A stretch of 38,661 nt of DNA from Vibrio sp. UBA2441 (GTDB lineage: Bacteria > Pseudomonadota > Gammaproteobacteria > Enterobacterales > Vibrionaceae). Under the pieces are notes generated by a model that was given only the letters and a program-made list of their open reading frames with translations, was not told the origin of the DNA and did no database searches. Made by a program: the position numbers and the translations under genes. Positions 23,588 to 32,019 of this stretch are shown here, one piece after another. The stretch lies in NCBI GenBank assembly GCA_002342685.1, contig DDQN01000013.1, forward strand, positions 1-38,661, given 5' to 3'. The stretch's first letter is position 1. Each line of letters opens with the position of its first letter.

Positions 23588-24081
23588 TACATGTGTGCCA
23601 TTTCATTCCATTCTTCATCGGTTAACAATTTATTAAGGTCAACCAAAATGAGTAATTTACCATCACGATTACTAACACCCTGAATAAACTTAGCACTTTC
23701 ATCAGTACCAACACTTGGTGTCGTGTCGATTTCTGAAGAGCGTAAATAAACCACTTCAGCAACGCTATCAACCAAAATACCGATAACCTGACGCTCGGAT
23801 TCAATAACAATAATTCGGGTATTATCCGATATCTCACCCTGCATTAATCCAAAGCGTGAGCGAGTATCGATAACAGTCACAACGTTTCCACGAAGATTGA
23901 TGATACCTAATACATAATCTGGTGCCCCTGGTACAGGCGCTATTTCTGAATAACGAAGCACTTCTCGAACTTGCATTACATTAATGCCATAAGTCTCTTC
24001 TTCCAGTTGGAATGTTACCCACTGAAGTACTTCATCGTTTGCCTGATCTTTTTTTACATCTACTTCATTAAATTGAGACAT
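23587..24081 (-). CDS. cheW: Chemotaxis coupling protein CheW
   Basis: Scaffold protein (164 aa) that links chemoreceptors to CheA in polar arrays. Single CheW domain from ~residue 18 (LQWVTFQLEEETYGINVMQVREVLRY) through GIINLRGNVVTVIDTRSRFGL to LLILVDLNKLL. The GIINLRGxVVxVID block is the family hallmark. It lies 38 bp downstream of parP, with AGGATAAAAC upstream of the ATG, and its stop abuts the DUF2802 start. Confidence 0.96.
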   Translation of the reverse strand: MSQFNEVDVKKDQANDEVLQWVTFQLEEETYGINVMQVREVLRYSEIAPVPGAPDYVLGIINLRGNVVTVIDTRSRFGLMQGEISDNTRIIVIESERQVIGILVDSVAEVVYLRSSEIDTTPSVGTDESAKFIQGVSNRDGKLLILVDLNKLLTDEEWNEMAHM

Positions 24082-24119
24082 GTTTTATCCTCTTTGTGTC
24101 GCTATCGACAAATCTTTCA

Positions 24120-25085
24120 TTAACTGTCTAACGATTTTACATCCAGACCAGCATTTAACATGAATATCATGGCTTCAACATGAATTAAAGCACACATTTT
24201 TTCTTTCACCATACCAGCTAACCAAGGACGCTTCCCTGATAGCTCACGCCACCGAATTTTTTCTGCGCTTAATAATTCTGTACCTTTCAGTTCCGTGGAT
24301 GCCAAGCCCCAATTACTTGCGCCTAGCATGACAATATATTGGTAATCTTCCCTATGCGAATCATCTGAAAGGCGATCAGACATTACCCATTTAGCGGTAT
24401 CCACTACGTCGAGTTGGTCTTCTTTATTCGTTTGTAGCCCTAGATACCACCCAGGTCGCCCAATAAGATGATTCATCTCGCCTCGGCGATGGATACCTCC
24501 TAACTCATCAAGAGGAACCGCAAAAGTGATGCCATTAACATCAAAATATAATACTTGAAAAGCATCTGTTCGAGCGATACTTTGCCAATCTGGTACTTCA
24601 GCTCTGCCTGTTTGAGTCTCTAGCTCTGCTTCCGCTTGTAGGGCAAGGTCTTCATGTTCAACAATTTCGGGCTCTGTAGTTATGATCTCTTCGACGTTTT
24701 CTTCTGTCGTTTCAACGGCCCACTCTTGAACTTCTTCAGTAACAGGTTCAGATTTCGCTATCTCACCATTATTTTTCTCAATAATGGTGACAATTTCTGG
24801 TTCTGCAGCAAGATCTGTTTTCTCTAACTTATCCAGTAGCTTTTGAACATCCTCTAAATCAGGTACTTCAAACTCGTTATACTCTAAGTCATTATAGGAT
24901 GTCTGGTTATCAGGTTGTAATTTTGGCTCAGGATCAATGATCGGAATGGGAGATGAAACCACATTAACCTCAGCAACTGCCGGAGTATAAGTCTCTTCAA
25001 CTATGTCCAGCTCTTCATCTAAAAGAGCGGTAAAATAATCGTCGAGAGCTTGCTCTCCTGAAAGTACGTGATCTTTACTATTCAT
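24120..25085 (-). CDS. parP: Polar array protein ParP (CheW-like domain)
   Basis: Partner of ParC. In Vibrio, ParP is reported to join chemotaxis arrays through a CheW-like AIF domain, retain CheA and tether arrays to the pole by binding ParC. The first ~165 of 321 residues are an acidic low-complexity region (many E, D, V, P, T); the CheW-like domain follows (FQVLYFDVNGITFAVPLDEL, ~176-195, to the end). The N-terminal part has two short LLD motifs, LDDYFTALLDEEL (14-26) and DLEDVQKLLDKLEK (76-89), that resemble the CheA repeats. Start overlaps the parC stop by 8 bp. Identification rests on context plus domain. Confidence 0.9.
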   Translation of the reverse strand: MNSKDHVLSGEQALDDYFTALLDEELDIVEETYTPAVAEVNVVSSPIPIIDPEPKLQPDNQTSYNDLEYNEFEVPDLEDVQKLLDKLEKTDLAAEPEIVTIIEKNNGEIAKSEPVTEEVQEWAVETTEENVEEIITTEPEIVEHEDLALQAEAELETQTGRAEVPDWQSIARTDAFQVLYFDVNGITFAVPLDELGGIHRRGEMNHLIGRPGWYLGLQTNKEDQLDVVDTAKWVMSDRLSDDSHREDYQYIVMLGASNWGLASTELKGTELLSAEKIRWRELSGKRPWLAGMVKEKMCALIHVEAMIFMLNAGLDVKSLDS

Positions 25086-25854
25086 CTAGGGCTAACCTCT
25101 CTAGATAAATTAATAGTTGTTTATAAGCGAATACACCACGGCTTCCATCAGCAAAATGAGAAGCGGGCAGACGATTTAAGCTCGCATCCCGAAATTTAGT
25201 ATCAATAGGAATCGCTGAACTCCAAACATGATCAGGGTAGTCTTTTTTAAGCTGATTTAGTGTGGTTAAAGATGCTCGAGTTCTCTTATCATACATTGTT
25301 GGTACGATGGTCGTTTTAAAAGAACGATTACGTGATTTTTGCATAATAGCCAAAGTCCGAATCATACGTTCTAGTCCTTTCATGGCTAGAAACTCAGTTT
25401 GAACCGGAATCAAGATTCGATCACTTGCAGCTAATGCATTTACCATCATGACACCCAAGATAGGCGGGCAGTCAATCAAGACATAGTCGTAGTCAGCATG
25501 AAGCAATAAAAGCGCTCGCTTTAATATCAGCCCCATACCACTTCGGTTCCCCATTACTCTATCAAGAGTAGCTAACGACATATGGGCAGGAATAATATCG
25601 ATATTCTCAATGTCTGACTTCAGCGTTAATGGTAGTACCGAGTCTCTGGTGATTTCAGGCAACTGAAATAGATCAAACAGACTCTTTTCGACTTCATCCG
25701 AGTCATACCCTAAGTAAGTGGTCAACGATGCGTGGGGGTCTGTATCAACCAACAGAACACGATGCCCTTTTTTGCTTAACAAACCAGCCAAGGTTACTGT
25801 TGTGGTCGTCTTACCAACACCACCTTTCTGGTTTGCTACGCTCCAAACTATCAT
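25078..25854 (-). CDS. parC: ParA-like ATPase ParC (Soj-like), polar localisation of chemotaxis arrays
   Basis: ParA/MinD-family ATPase (258 aa) with deviant Walker A KGGVGKTTTT (residues ~10-19), Walker A' VLLVDTDPHASLT and Walker B YDYVLIDCPPILG. In V. cholerae and V. parahaemolyticus the equivalent gene in the same place guides chemotaxis arrays to the old pole and their inheritance at division. There is no parB and no parS-like array nearby, so this is not a chromosome or plasmid partition locus. It sits between cheB (9 bp) and parP (8-bp overlap). Confidence 0.93.
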   Translation of the reverse strand: MIVWSVANQKGGVGKTTTTVTLAGLLSKKGHRVLLVDTDPHASLTTYLGYDSDEVEKSLFDLFQLPEITRDSVLPLTLKSDIENIDIIPAHMSLATLDRVMGNRSGMGLILKRALLLLHADYDYVLIDCPPILGVMMVNALAASDRILIPVQTEFLAMKGLERMIRTLAIMQKSRNRSFKTTIVPTMYDKRTRASLTTLNQLKKDYPDHVWSSAIPIDTKFRDASLNRLPASHFADGSRGVFAYKQLLIYLERLALDE

Positions 25855-25863
25855 TTTAGCCCC

Positions 25864-26991
25864 TTAAGCCAAGCCAACTTCGATGAGCATTCGTTCTGCA
25901 ATGCGTTCTAGGGTAAGATCTTCAGATGAGATCCCTGCTCGGGCTACTGCTTGAGGCATACCGTAAACAACACAACTCTCTTCATCTTGAGCCCAAATAG
26001 TCGCGCCTGAAGACTTCAACATTCTTGCGCCTTCGCGGCCATCAGCACCCATGCCAGTAAGCACCATTGACAGCACTTTATCCTGGTAAACCTTTGCAGC
26101 AGAACCAAAAGTAACATCAACACATGGCTTGTAATTCATCCGGTCACCACCGTCAACAATTCTTAGTTTGGCAGAACCTGGTCGACCTTCGATCATCATC
26201 TGCATGCCACCAGGGGCTAGGTAAGCTACCCCCGATTTTAGAACATCACCATCTTGCGCTTCCTTAACCTGAATTTTACATAAGGAGTTTAGACGGTTAG
26301 CAAAGGCAGCAGTAAATGTCGCTGGCATATGCTGAATCAAAACAATGGGATGTGGATAATTTGCTGGTAACTTAGTTAATATTTTTTGCAGTGCAACCGG
26401 GCCACCCGTTGATGTTCCAATGGCAGTAAGCTGATATTTTTTTCCTGTCGCTCGAAATTTGCCAACTGAAGTTCTTTTTTCAACCGCTCCCACTACATTA
26501 TCACCACTAGATGTCGTAGCTGGCTTACGCAGTGGTGAGGTAATTGTTCTTGCTGGAGGCGGCGCAACAGGTGCACGACGGCGCATAAGCAACTTCTTAC
26601 GGGCTATCTCTGTCACCCTTTGCTGCAGAAGCTGAGTTGCCTCATCTCTGTTACGCGCAATATCTTCGAATTTTTTTGGCAGAAAATCGAGAGCTCCGGC
26701 ATCCAGAGCATCTAGCGTTGCTCTCGCACCATCATGCGTCAGTGACGAAAACATTAAAATAGGCGTAGGGGCCACTTTCATGATCTCTTTCACTGCGGTG
26801 ATACCATCCATAATCGGCATCTCGATGTCCATAGTAATAACATCTGGCTTTATTTGCATCACCTTCTGAATCGCTTCTTTACCGTTTGTAGCGACATCAA
26901 CAACCTCTAAGCGAGGATCTGCATTAATTATCTCGCTAACCCGACGACGGAAAAAACTCGAATCATCAACAACTAGTACTCTTACTGCCAT
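25864..26991 (-). CDS. cheB: Chemotaxis response regulator / methylesterase CheB
   Basis: Removes methyl groups from (and deamidates) chemoreceptors when phosphorylated by CheA. Start set at ATG 26991 (375 aa, MAVRVLVVDDSSFF), with AAGGGA just upstream; the frame also opens at 27024 inside cheA, but that adds 11 unrelated residues. Receiver domain with phospho-acceptor Asp55 (VITMDIEMP), a Pro/Arg/Ser-rich linker (~139-184), and the catalytic domain with triad Ser193 (GTSTGGP), His220 (IQHMP) and Asp316 (GMGADGREG). Located 10 bp after the cheA stop and followed by parC. Confidence 0.96.
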   Translation of the reverse strand: MAVRVLVVDDSSFFRRRVSEIINADPRLEVVDVATNGKEAIQKVMQIKPDVITMDIEMPIMDGITAVKEIMKVAPTPILMFSSLTHDGARATLDALDAGALDFLPKKFEDIARNRDEATQLLQQRVTEIARKKLLMRRRAPVAPPPARTITSPLRKPATTSSGDNVVGAVEKRTSVGKFRATGKKYQLTAIGTSTGGPVALQKILTKLPANYPHPIVLIQHMPATFTAAFANRLNSLCKIQVKEAQDGDVLKSGVAYLAPGGMQMMIEGRPGSAKLRIVDGGDRMNYKPCVDVTFGSAAKVYQDKVLSMVLTGMGADGREGARMLKSSGATIWAQDEESCVVYGMPQAVARAGISSEDLTLERIAERMLIEVGLA

Positions 26992-27001
26992 AGTTCCCTT
27001 C

Positions 27002-29197
27002 TTACATGCGCGAACGAATCGCATATTCCTTCAATAAGTTTGGTACGTCTAAAATAAGTGCAATATGACCATCACTTGTTATTGTCGCACCTGCCATTCC
27101 CGGCGTCCCTTGAAGTAACTCATCCAATGGTTTGATAACCACTTCTTCCTGACCAATCAAATTATCAACAACAAAACCAACTCTCTGGCTGCCAAGTTGT
27201 ACAATTACGACATGACCATGCCCTTTACGCTGATCAACGCTGCCTGCTTTAGGCACTAGCCAGTTTTGTAAGTAGAACAATGGAATTGATTTTTCGCGAA
27301 CGATGATAGTTAATTGGCCATCAACAACATTCGTCTTCGATAAATCCAGATTAAATATTTCATTCACACTTGCCAGTGGTAATGCAAATGGTTGATTGCA
27401 TACACCCACCATCAAGGTTGGTAAAATGGCCAATGTTAGCGGTACTTTAATCGTGATTTTTGTTCCTTTACCCATCTCTGAGTCAACATCCACTGAGCCG
27501 TTCAGGGTATTTATGGCTGTTTTTACAACATCCATACCAACACCACGACCAGAGATATCTGAAATTTTCTCTTTACTTGAAAAACCAGGAGCAAAAATAA
27601 GGTTAAAGCACTCTTTATTGGTCAATCGAGATGCCGCCTCAGTATCCATCAACCCACGATTAACGGCAATCTCACGCAATTTGTCCGGGTCCATACCGCC
27701 ACCATCATCAACGATAGCCAGCTCAATATGATCGCCTTCCTGAGATGCAGACAGAACAACTTTACCCGTTTTCGACTTACCGGCTTTCTCACGTTTATCA
27801 GGCATTTCTATACCGTGGTCAACGGAGTTTCTAACCAAGTGAATCAATGGATCGGCTAACGCTTCCACTAGATTTTTATCTAAATCAGTGTCTTCACCAC
27901 GCATTTCTAAAACAATGTCTTTCTTCAAGGTACGAGCTAAATCCCGAACTACTCGTGGGAAGCGACCAAATACCTTTTTAATTGGCTGCATGCGTGTCTT
28001 CATTACTGCACCTTGAAGGTCAGCAGTAACAATATCTAAATTAGCAACTGCTTTAGACATCTCTTCATCATTGCGACTCAAACCTAAACTGACTAAGCGG
28101 TTACGAACCAATACTAGTTCACCGACCATGTTCATAATGGTATCAAGCGTAGATGTATCGACACGAACGGTCGCTTCTGGTTGTGGCTTCACTGATGATT
28201 GTTTCGCGGGTGCTTTTTCTGCAGCGGATTTTACTGCCGGAGCTGGTTTTGCCACTGGAGTGACTTTAGCTTCAGGAGCCTGTTCAGGTATTGGTTTAGC
28301 AGTGCTTGATGCTGGCGCCACAGGTTTAGTAGCAGCTTCCAACTCTTCAGGAGAAGGGCCTTTACCAGTACCATGAAGTTGATCAAGTAATTTTTCGAAC
28401 TCATCGTCCGACATAATATCTTCATCACCCGTTGTCGCTCCAGTAACGGAACCAGAAGGAACAGGCTTTGAATCAGCAGAAACAGGTGACGGTGCCGCTA
28501 CACCTACACTACCCGGCGCACTTCCTTTTCCGTGCAACTCATCAAGAAGTTTTTCAAATTCGTCATCAGTGATGTCACCATTTGCAGGTGCTGCCGCAGG
28601 CTTAACTTCTGGTTTTTTCACTTCCGCAGGTATCGAACCAGGTGCAGTGCCTTTACCATGTAGTTCATCAAGCAGTTTTTCAAACTCATCTTGAGAGATA
28701 TCATCTATAGAGCTATGTGCAGCTGCTGGCGGCTGCGAAGAAACAGGTGCAGGTGTTTCCACCACAGGTTCTGGTACTACCTCTACAGCAGCCACTTCTT
28801 GCGCACTTTGCGGTGAGCTTAATCTATGCAGCTCCTCCAGTAACCCAGAATCTGCTGGCGTTAACGCTTCTTTGTCCTGAACCGCCACAAACATTACGTT
28901 TACGGTATCTAATGTCTGTAATATGGTGTCCATTAGTTCAGCAGTAACGGTTCGCTGGCCATTCCTCAATAAATCGAAGACATTTTCTGCACCATGGCAT
29001 ACGTCGACAAGCTCTGTTAGCGCAAGGAAACCGGCTCCACCTTTTACCGTGTGAAAGCCTCTAAATATCGCATTTAACAGTTCTGTATCTTCTGGATTAT
29101 TTTCAAGTTCAATTAACTGCTCAGATAGCAGTTCAAGGATTTCACCCGCTTCTACTAAAAAGTCCTGTAGAATTTCTTCGTCTAATTCATAGCTCAT
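27002..29197 (-). CDS. cheA: Chemotaxis histidine kinase CheA
   Basis: Central kinase (731 aa) phosphorylating CheY and CheB. P1 Hpt domain with His49 (FRGFHTVKGGAGF); a long Pro/Ala/Glu linker (~128-345) in place of a globular P2; P3 dimerisation helices (~347-410); P4 ATPase with N-box HLVRNSVDHGIE (453-464), DDGGGMD (497-503) and GRGVGMD (550-556); P5 CheW-like domain from ~590. The linker carries three copies of DEFEKLLD-x-LHG-x-G at 170-183, 212-225 and 265-278. In Vibrio, a CheA localisation region is reported to work with ParP; these motifs may be part of it (inference). Located between cheZ (9 bp) and cheB. Confidence 0.97.
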   Translation of the reverse strand: MSYELDEEILQDFLVEAGEILELLSEQLIELENNPEDTELLNAIFRGFHTVKGGAGFLALTELVDVCHGAENVFDLLRNGQRTVTAELMDTILQTLDTVNVMFVAVQDKEALTPADSGLLEELHRLSSPQSAQEVAAVEVVPEPVVETPAPVSSQPPAAAHSSIDDISQDEFEKLLDELHGKGTAPGSIPAEVKKPEVKPAAAPANGDITDDEFEKLLDELHGKGSAPGSVGVAAPSPVSADSKPVPSGSVTGATTGDEDIMSDDEFEKLLDQLHGTGKGPSPEELEAATKPVAPASSTAKPIPEQAPEAKVTPVAKPAPAVKSAAEKAPAKQSSVKPQPEATVRVDTSTLDTIMNMVGELVLVRNRLVSLGLSRNDEEMSKAVANLDIVTADLQGAVMKTRMQPIKKVFGRFPRVVRDLARTLKKDIVLEMRGEDTDLDKNLVEALADPLIHLVRNSVDHGIEMPDKREKAGKSKTGKVVLSASQEGDHIELAIVDDGGGMDPDKLREIAVNRGLMDTEAASRLTNKECFNLIFAPGFSSKEKISDISGRGVGMDVVKTAINTLNGSVDVDSEMGKGTKITIKVPLTLAILPTLMVGVCNQPFALPLASVNEIFNLDLSKTNVVDGQLTIIVREKSIPLFYLQNWLVPKAGSVDQRKGHGHVVIVQLGSQRVGFVVDNLIGQEEVVIKPLDELLQGTPGMAGATITSDGHIALILDVPNLLKEYAIRSRM
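28364..28699 (-). repeat. Three protein-level motif repeats in the CheA linker
   Basis: Codons for residues 167-183, 209-225 and 262-278 encode three near-identical 17-residue units with consensus I-[ST]-[QD]-D-E-F-E-K-L-L-D-[EQ]-L-H-G-x-G, spaced 42 and 53 residues apart. The nucleotide copies differ at synonymous sites (for example three different codings of LLDELHG), which shows that the repetition is kept at protein level. Confidence 0.9.
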
Positions 29198-29206
29198 ACA
29201 TTACCC

Positions 29207-29926
29207 TTAGAATCCAAGACTCGATAACAAGTCATCAACGTCGTCTTGAGATGAAACTGCATCTTCTCGTTCATGAGGATTCAATATTGGTCCCTCGGCT
29301 TCTATCGATGCATTTTTAGTCATCTCTAAATCTGTTTCAGGTTGTTCAATACCAAACGCCGATATAATTTCAACGAGTCTATCTTCGACTTCTCTTACAA
29401 GAGTAATCACTCTTGTAATAATTTGTCCTGTAAGATCTTGAAAGTCTTGTGCCATCAAAATCTCTGTGAGCTGATTTCTAAGCTCAGTGCTATCGCCTTC
29501 CACCTGGACTAATAAACTCTCTATTTCATGGCACAGTGCTTTAAACTCAGAAAGTTCAATGCGTCCCTTCATAAGAGCATTCCAGGTAGGCCTCACCTTT
29601 AGGAGACATGCGTGCAAATTATCGGCTATAGGAAGAGATGCTTCGACTGCATCCATGGTACGGTTAGCAGCGAGTTCAGTTTTAGCCATTACGTACTCAA
29701 GGCGATCTCTGGCATCCGGGATATCTTCTTTAGCGATCTCACTCATTCTGGGGTCAAATTTAAATTGACTCAGAGAGTTGTGCAGGTCGCGAGTCAAAGA
29801 GCCGACTTCTTTTAACACCGGGTTCTCTAGCCTCTGAAAAAGCCCCATCACTTTTTCATTAGCTTCGTCCTGTTTACCATCTTCAAGTAGGACGACTAAT
29901 TCTTTTGCTTGCTCTAAAGAAATCAT
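29207..29926 (-). CDS. cheZ: CheY phosphatase CheZ
   Basis: Speeds dephosphorylation of CheY-P. The 239-residue all-helical protein has the catalytic segment MAQDFQDLTGQIITRV with Asp164 and Gln168, equivalent to E. coli Asp143/Gln147, and ends in the CheY-binding peptide DDVDDLLSSLGF. It is somewhat longer than E. coli CheZ (214). It lies 52 bp after cheY and 9 bp before cheA. No anomaly. Confidence 0.96.
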   Translation of the reverse strand: MISLEQAKELVVLLEDGKQDEANEKVMGLFQRLENPVLKEVGSLTRDLHNSLSQFKFDPRMSEIAKEDIPDARDRLEYVMAKTELAANRTMDAVEASLPIADNLHACLLKVRPTWNALMKGRIELSEFKALCHEIESLLVQVEGDSTELRNQLTEILMAQDFQDLTGQIITRVITLVREVEDRLVEIISAFGIEQPETDLEMTKNASIEAEGPILNPHEREDAVSSQDDVDDLLSSLGF

Positions 29927-29978
29927 CTTAACTTACCCTTTCTACGCTAGTTTTAGTTTATCTTTGCGTATCAAAGAA

Positions 29979-30359
29979 TTATAAACGTTCAAATATTTTA
30001 TCAAGCTTTTCTTTTAGAGTAGCGGCGGTGAAGGGCTTAACAATATAACCATTCACGCCCGCCTGAGCGGCTTCGATTATCTGCTCACGCTTCGCTTCAG
30101 CAGTAATCATTAATACAGGAAGATGCTTCAACTCCGCATCAGCACGAATATTTTTAAGCAAATCAATACCCTGCATTCCCGGCATATTCCAATCAGTCAC
30201 CACAAAGTCAAACTCACCTTTCTTCAACATTGGTAGCGCTGTTAAGCCGTCATCCGCTTCTTGAGTATTATTAAAGCCCAAGTCACGTAGTAGGTTCTTT
30301 ACAATTCTGCGCATTGTTGAAAAATCGTCAACAATAAGGATCTTCATGTTTTTATTCAA
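29979..30359 (-). CDS. cheY: Chemotaxis response regulator CheY
   Basis: Single-domain receiver that binds the flagellar switch protein FliM when phosphorylated. The sequence is of the V. cholerae CheY-3 type (LIVDDFSTMRRIVKNLLRDLGFNN, phospho-Asp in VVTDWNMPG, Thr in MITAEAKRE, Lys in IVKPFTAATL). Start: a frame opens with GTG at 30371 (130 aa), but that GTG overlaps the strong GGAGGT ribosome binding site; a TTG at 30359 lies 5 nt after GGAGG and is chosen (126 aa, MNKNMKILIVDD). An ATG at 30347 is 17 nt from GGAGG, too far. Follows fliA by 32 bp. Confidence 0.95.
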   Translation of the reverse strand: MNKNMKILIVDDFSTMRRIVKNLLRDLGFNNTQEADDGLTALPMLKKGEFDFVVTDWNMPGMQGIDLLKNIRADAELKHLPVLMITAEAKREQIIEAAQAGVNGYIVKPFTAATLKEKLDKIFERL

Positions 30360-30391
30360 AATTACCTCCACTGAGGTTCAAGTCAGTGTAA

Positions 30392-31126
30392 TTAAGCATC
30401 TTGTGTCCACGCACTGAGCTTGGCACGTAAACGTTGCATAGATTGGCTATGTATTTGACTTACGCGAGATTCGCTTACGCCTAATACTTCTCCAATTTCT
30501 TTTAAATTTAGCTCTTCATCATAGTAAAGTGAAAGAACTAGTGCTTCTCTTTCTGGCAGTTCTTTGATCGAATCGATCAAAGCTTGACGAAAATTATCAT
30601 CAGCTACTCCCTGAAATGGAGAATTTTCCTGCGACTCTTCAACAGAAGAGATTACATCATCCGAAACCCCTAAGTCCTCAATCCCAACTAACCGGGAACA
30701 GTTAATATCAGACAAAGCAGAATGGTATTGTTTTGTCGTCATATTAAGATGTTGAGCAACTTCAGCATCGGTTGGATCCCGCTTGAGCGAAGATCCCAAT
30801 TCATTAATGGCTTGATTGATCGTTCTATTATTTCGATGAACAGATCGAGGCACCCAATCGCCTTTCCGTACCTCATCAAGCATAGCACCACGGATACGAA
30901 TTCCGGCGTAGGTTTCAAAACTTGCCCCTTTCGAATTGTCGTAATTCTGTTGGGCTTCTATTAGTCCGATCATTCCTGCCTGAATTAGGTCATCCACTTG
31001 TACACTAGGTGGAAGACGTCCAAGCAGGTGATGCGCAATACGTTTGACTAAATCCGAATATTGCTCCAAAAAAGACTTTTGGTTAGTTACATTCGCACGT
31101 TGGTCATATGTCAGCGCCTTATTCAC
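30392..31126 (-). CDS. fliA: Flagellar sigma factor FliA (sigma-28)
   Basis: Directs transcription of late flagellar and chemotaxis genes. The 244-residue protein has sigma region 2 (DDLIQAGMIGLIEAQQNYD, ASFETYAGIRIRGAMLDEVRKGDWVPRSV), region 3 (LGSSLKRDPTDAEVAQHL) and region 4 (LPEREALVLSLYYDEELNLKEIGEVLGVSESRVSQIH). GTG at 31126 (MNKALTYDQ) is chosen; an adjacent TTG at 31129 has slightly better spacing (6 nt) to AGGAG. Both overlap the end of flhG. No anti-sigma FlgM in the window. Confidence 0.96.
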   Translation of the reverse strand: MNKALTYDQRANVTNQKSFLEQYSDLVKRIAHHLLGRLPPSVQVDDLIQAGMIGLIEAQQNYDNSKGASFETYAGIRIRGAMLDEVRKGDWVPRSVHRNNRTINQAINELGSSLKRDPTDAEVAQHLNMTTKQYHSALSDINCSRLVGIEDLGVSDDVISSVEESQENSPFQGVADDNFRQALIDSIKELPEREALVLSLYYDEELNLKEIGEVLGVSESRVSQIHSQSMQRLRAKLSAWTQDA

Positions 31127-32006
31127 CAAATGGCTCTCCTACGGATTCTCTTTTATTCAGCAATCTTTCCACAAAAAATTCCAGGTGACCACTAGGCGTT
31201 TTCGGAATTGGCCACGTTAATGCTTTATTTGCTAACGAGCTCAATGCAAGTGCCGCTGGAGAACGAGGAAATGCATCTACTACAATTCTTTGCTTCTTAA
31301 CAGCTTGCCGTACTTTATCATCTAATGGGATGCATGCTACGAGCTCAAGGCTAACATTTAAGAATCGTTCTGTGACCAAGGTCAACTTTGCAAACAATTC
31401 TCTGCCTTCTCGATAACTTCTGACCATATTTGCAACGATTTTAAAGCGATGCACATCATGTTCTCGGCTCAATAGTTTTATCAACGCGTAGGCATCAGTG
31501 ATTGATGTAGGTTCATCGCATACTACGACCAATACGTCTTGAGCAGCTCTGGAAAAGCTGACTACCATATCAGAAATGCCTGCTGCTGTATCAATAATTA
31601 GTACGTCCATCTCTTCTTCGAGAGACCCAAACGCCCGGATAAGCCCTGCATGTTGTGCGTGACTTAATTCTGTCATGCTTTGAGTGCCCGACGTCGCCGG
31701 AACAATCTTTATTCCATGTGGACCTTCAACAATACAATCTTTTAATTCACATTCGCCCGCAAGCACATGACCTAAATTCTTTTTCGCTCTAAGACCGAGC
31801 ATAATATCGACATTGGCAAGTCCTAAATCTGCGTCTAAAACCATTACCTGTTTGCCCTGACGAGCCATCGAAATTGCTAAGCTTAGTGCAACGTTAGACT
31901 TACCTACGCCACCTTTACCACCTGTGACTGAAATAACCTTGGTCAGTGTAGGTTGAGTTAATCGGCGTAACCCGCTTGCTTGATCTTGCATCTTGTCATT
32001 CATCAT
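31119..32006 (-). CDS. flhG: Flagellar number regulator FlhG (FleN), MinD-like ATPase
   Basis: ParA/MinD-type ATPase that limits polar flagellum number and antagonises FlhF. Chosen start ATG 32006 (295 aa; MMNDKMQDQASGLRRL): it puts the FlhF-activating DQAxxLR motif (DQASGLR, residues 8-14) near the N-terminus as in homologues. The frame continues to 32039 inside flhF but that extension is unlikely. Walker A GGKGGVGKSN, A' VMVLDADLGLANVDIMLG and Walker B DVLIIDTAAG are intact; a C-terminal amphipathic helix (LEFFVERLL) would bind membrane. It is followed by fliA with a short overlap. Confidence 0.95.
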   Translation of the reverse strand: MMNDKMQDQASGLRRLTQPTLTKVISVTGGKGGVGKSNVALSLAISMARQGKQVMVLDADLGLANVDIMLGLRAKKNLGHVLAGECELKDCIVEGPHGIKIVPATSGTQSMTELSHAQHAGLIRAFGSLEEEMDVLIIDTAAGISDMVVSFSRAAQDVLVVVCDEPTSITDAYALIKLLSREHDVHRFKIVANMVRSYREGRELFAKLTLVTERFLNVSLELVACIPLDDKVRQAVKKQRIVVDAFPRSPAALALSSLANKALTWPIPKTPSGHLEFFVERLLNKRESVGEPFGE

Positions 32007-32019
32007 AGTTATTTGCCGC

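Noticed and set aside
25078..25854. ParA-like gene as a chromosome or plasmid partition locus
   Set aside because: No parB or parS cluster follows; it is embedded in the chemotaxis operon next to parP and cheW as in other Vibrio, so it is the array-positioning ParC.
26992..27024. Longer cheB start at 27024
   Set aside because: It overlaps the end of cheA and lacks a ribosome binding site; the ATG at 26991 has AAGGGA upstream and gives the family N-terminus.
27396..28376. Plus-strand open frames of 101-111 codons opposite cheA
   Set aside because: They mirror the conserved kinase and Ala/Pro-rich linker codons of cheA; composition is biased accordingly and no start signal is seen.
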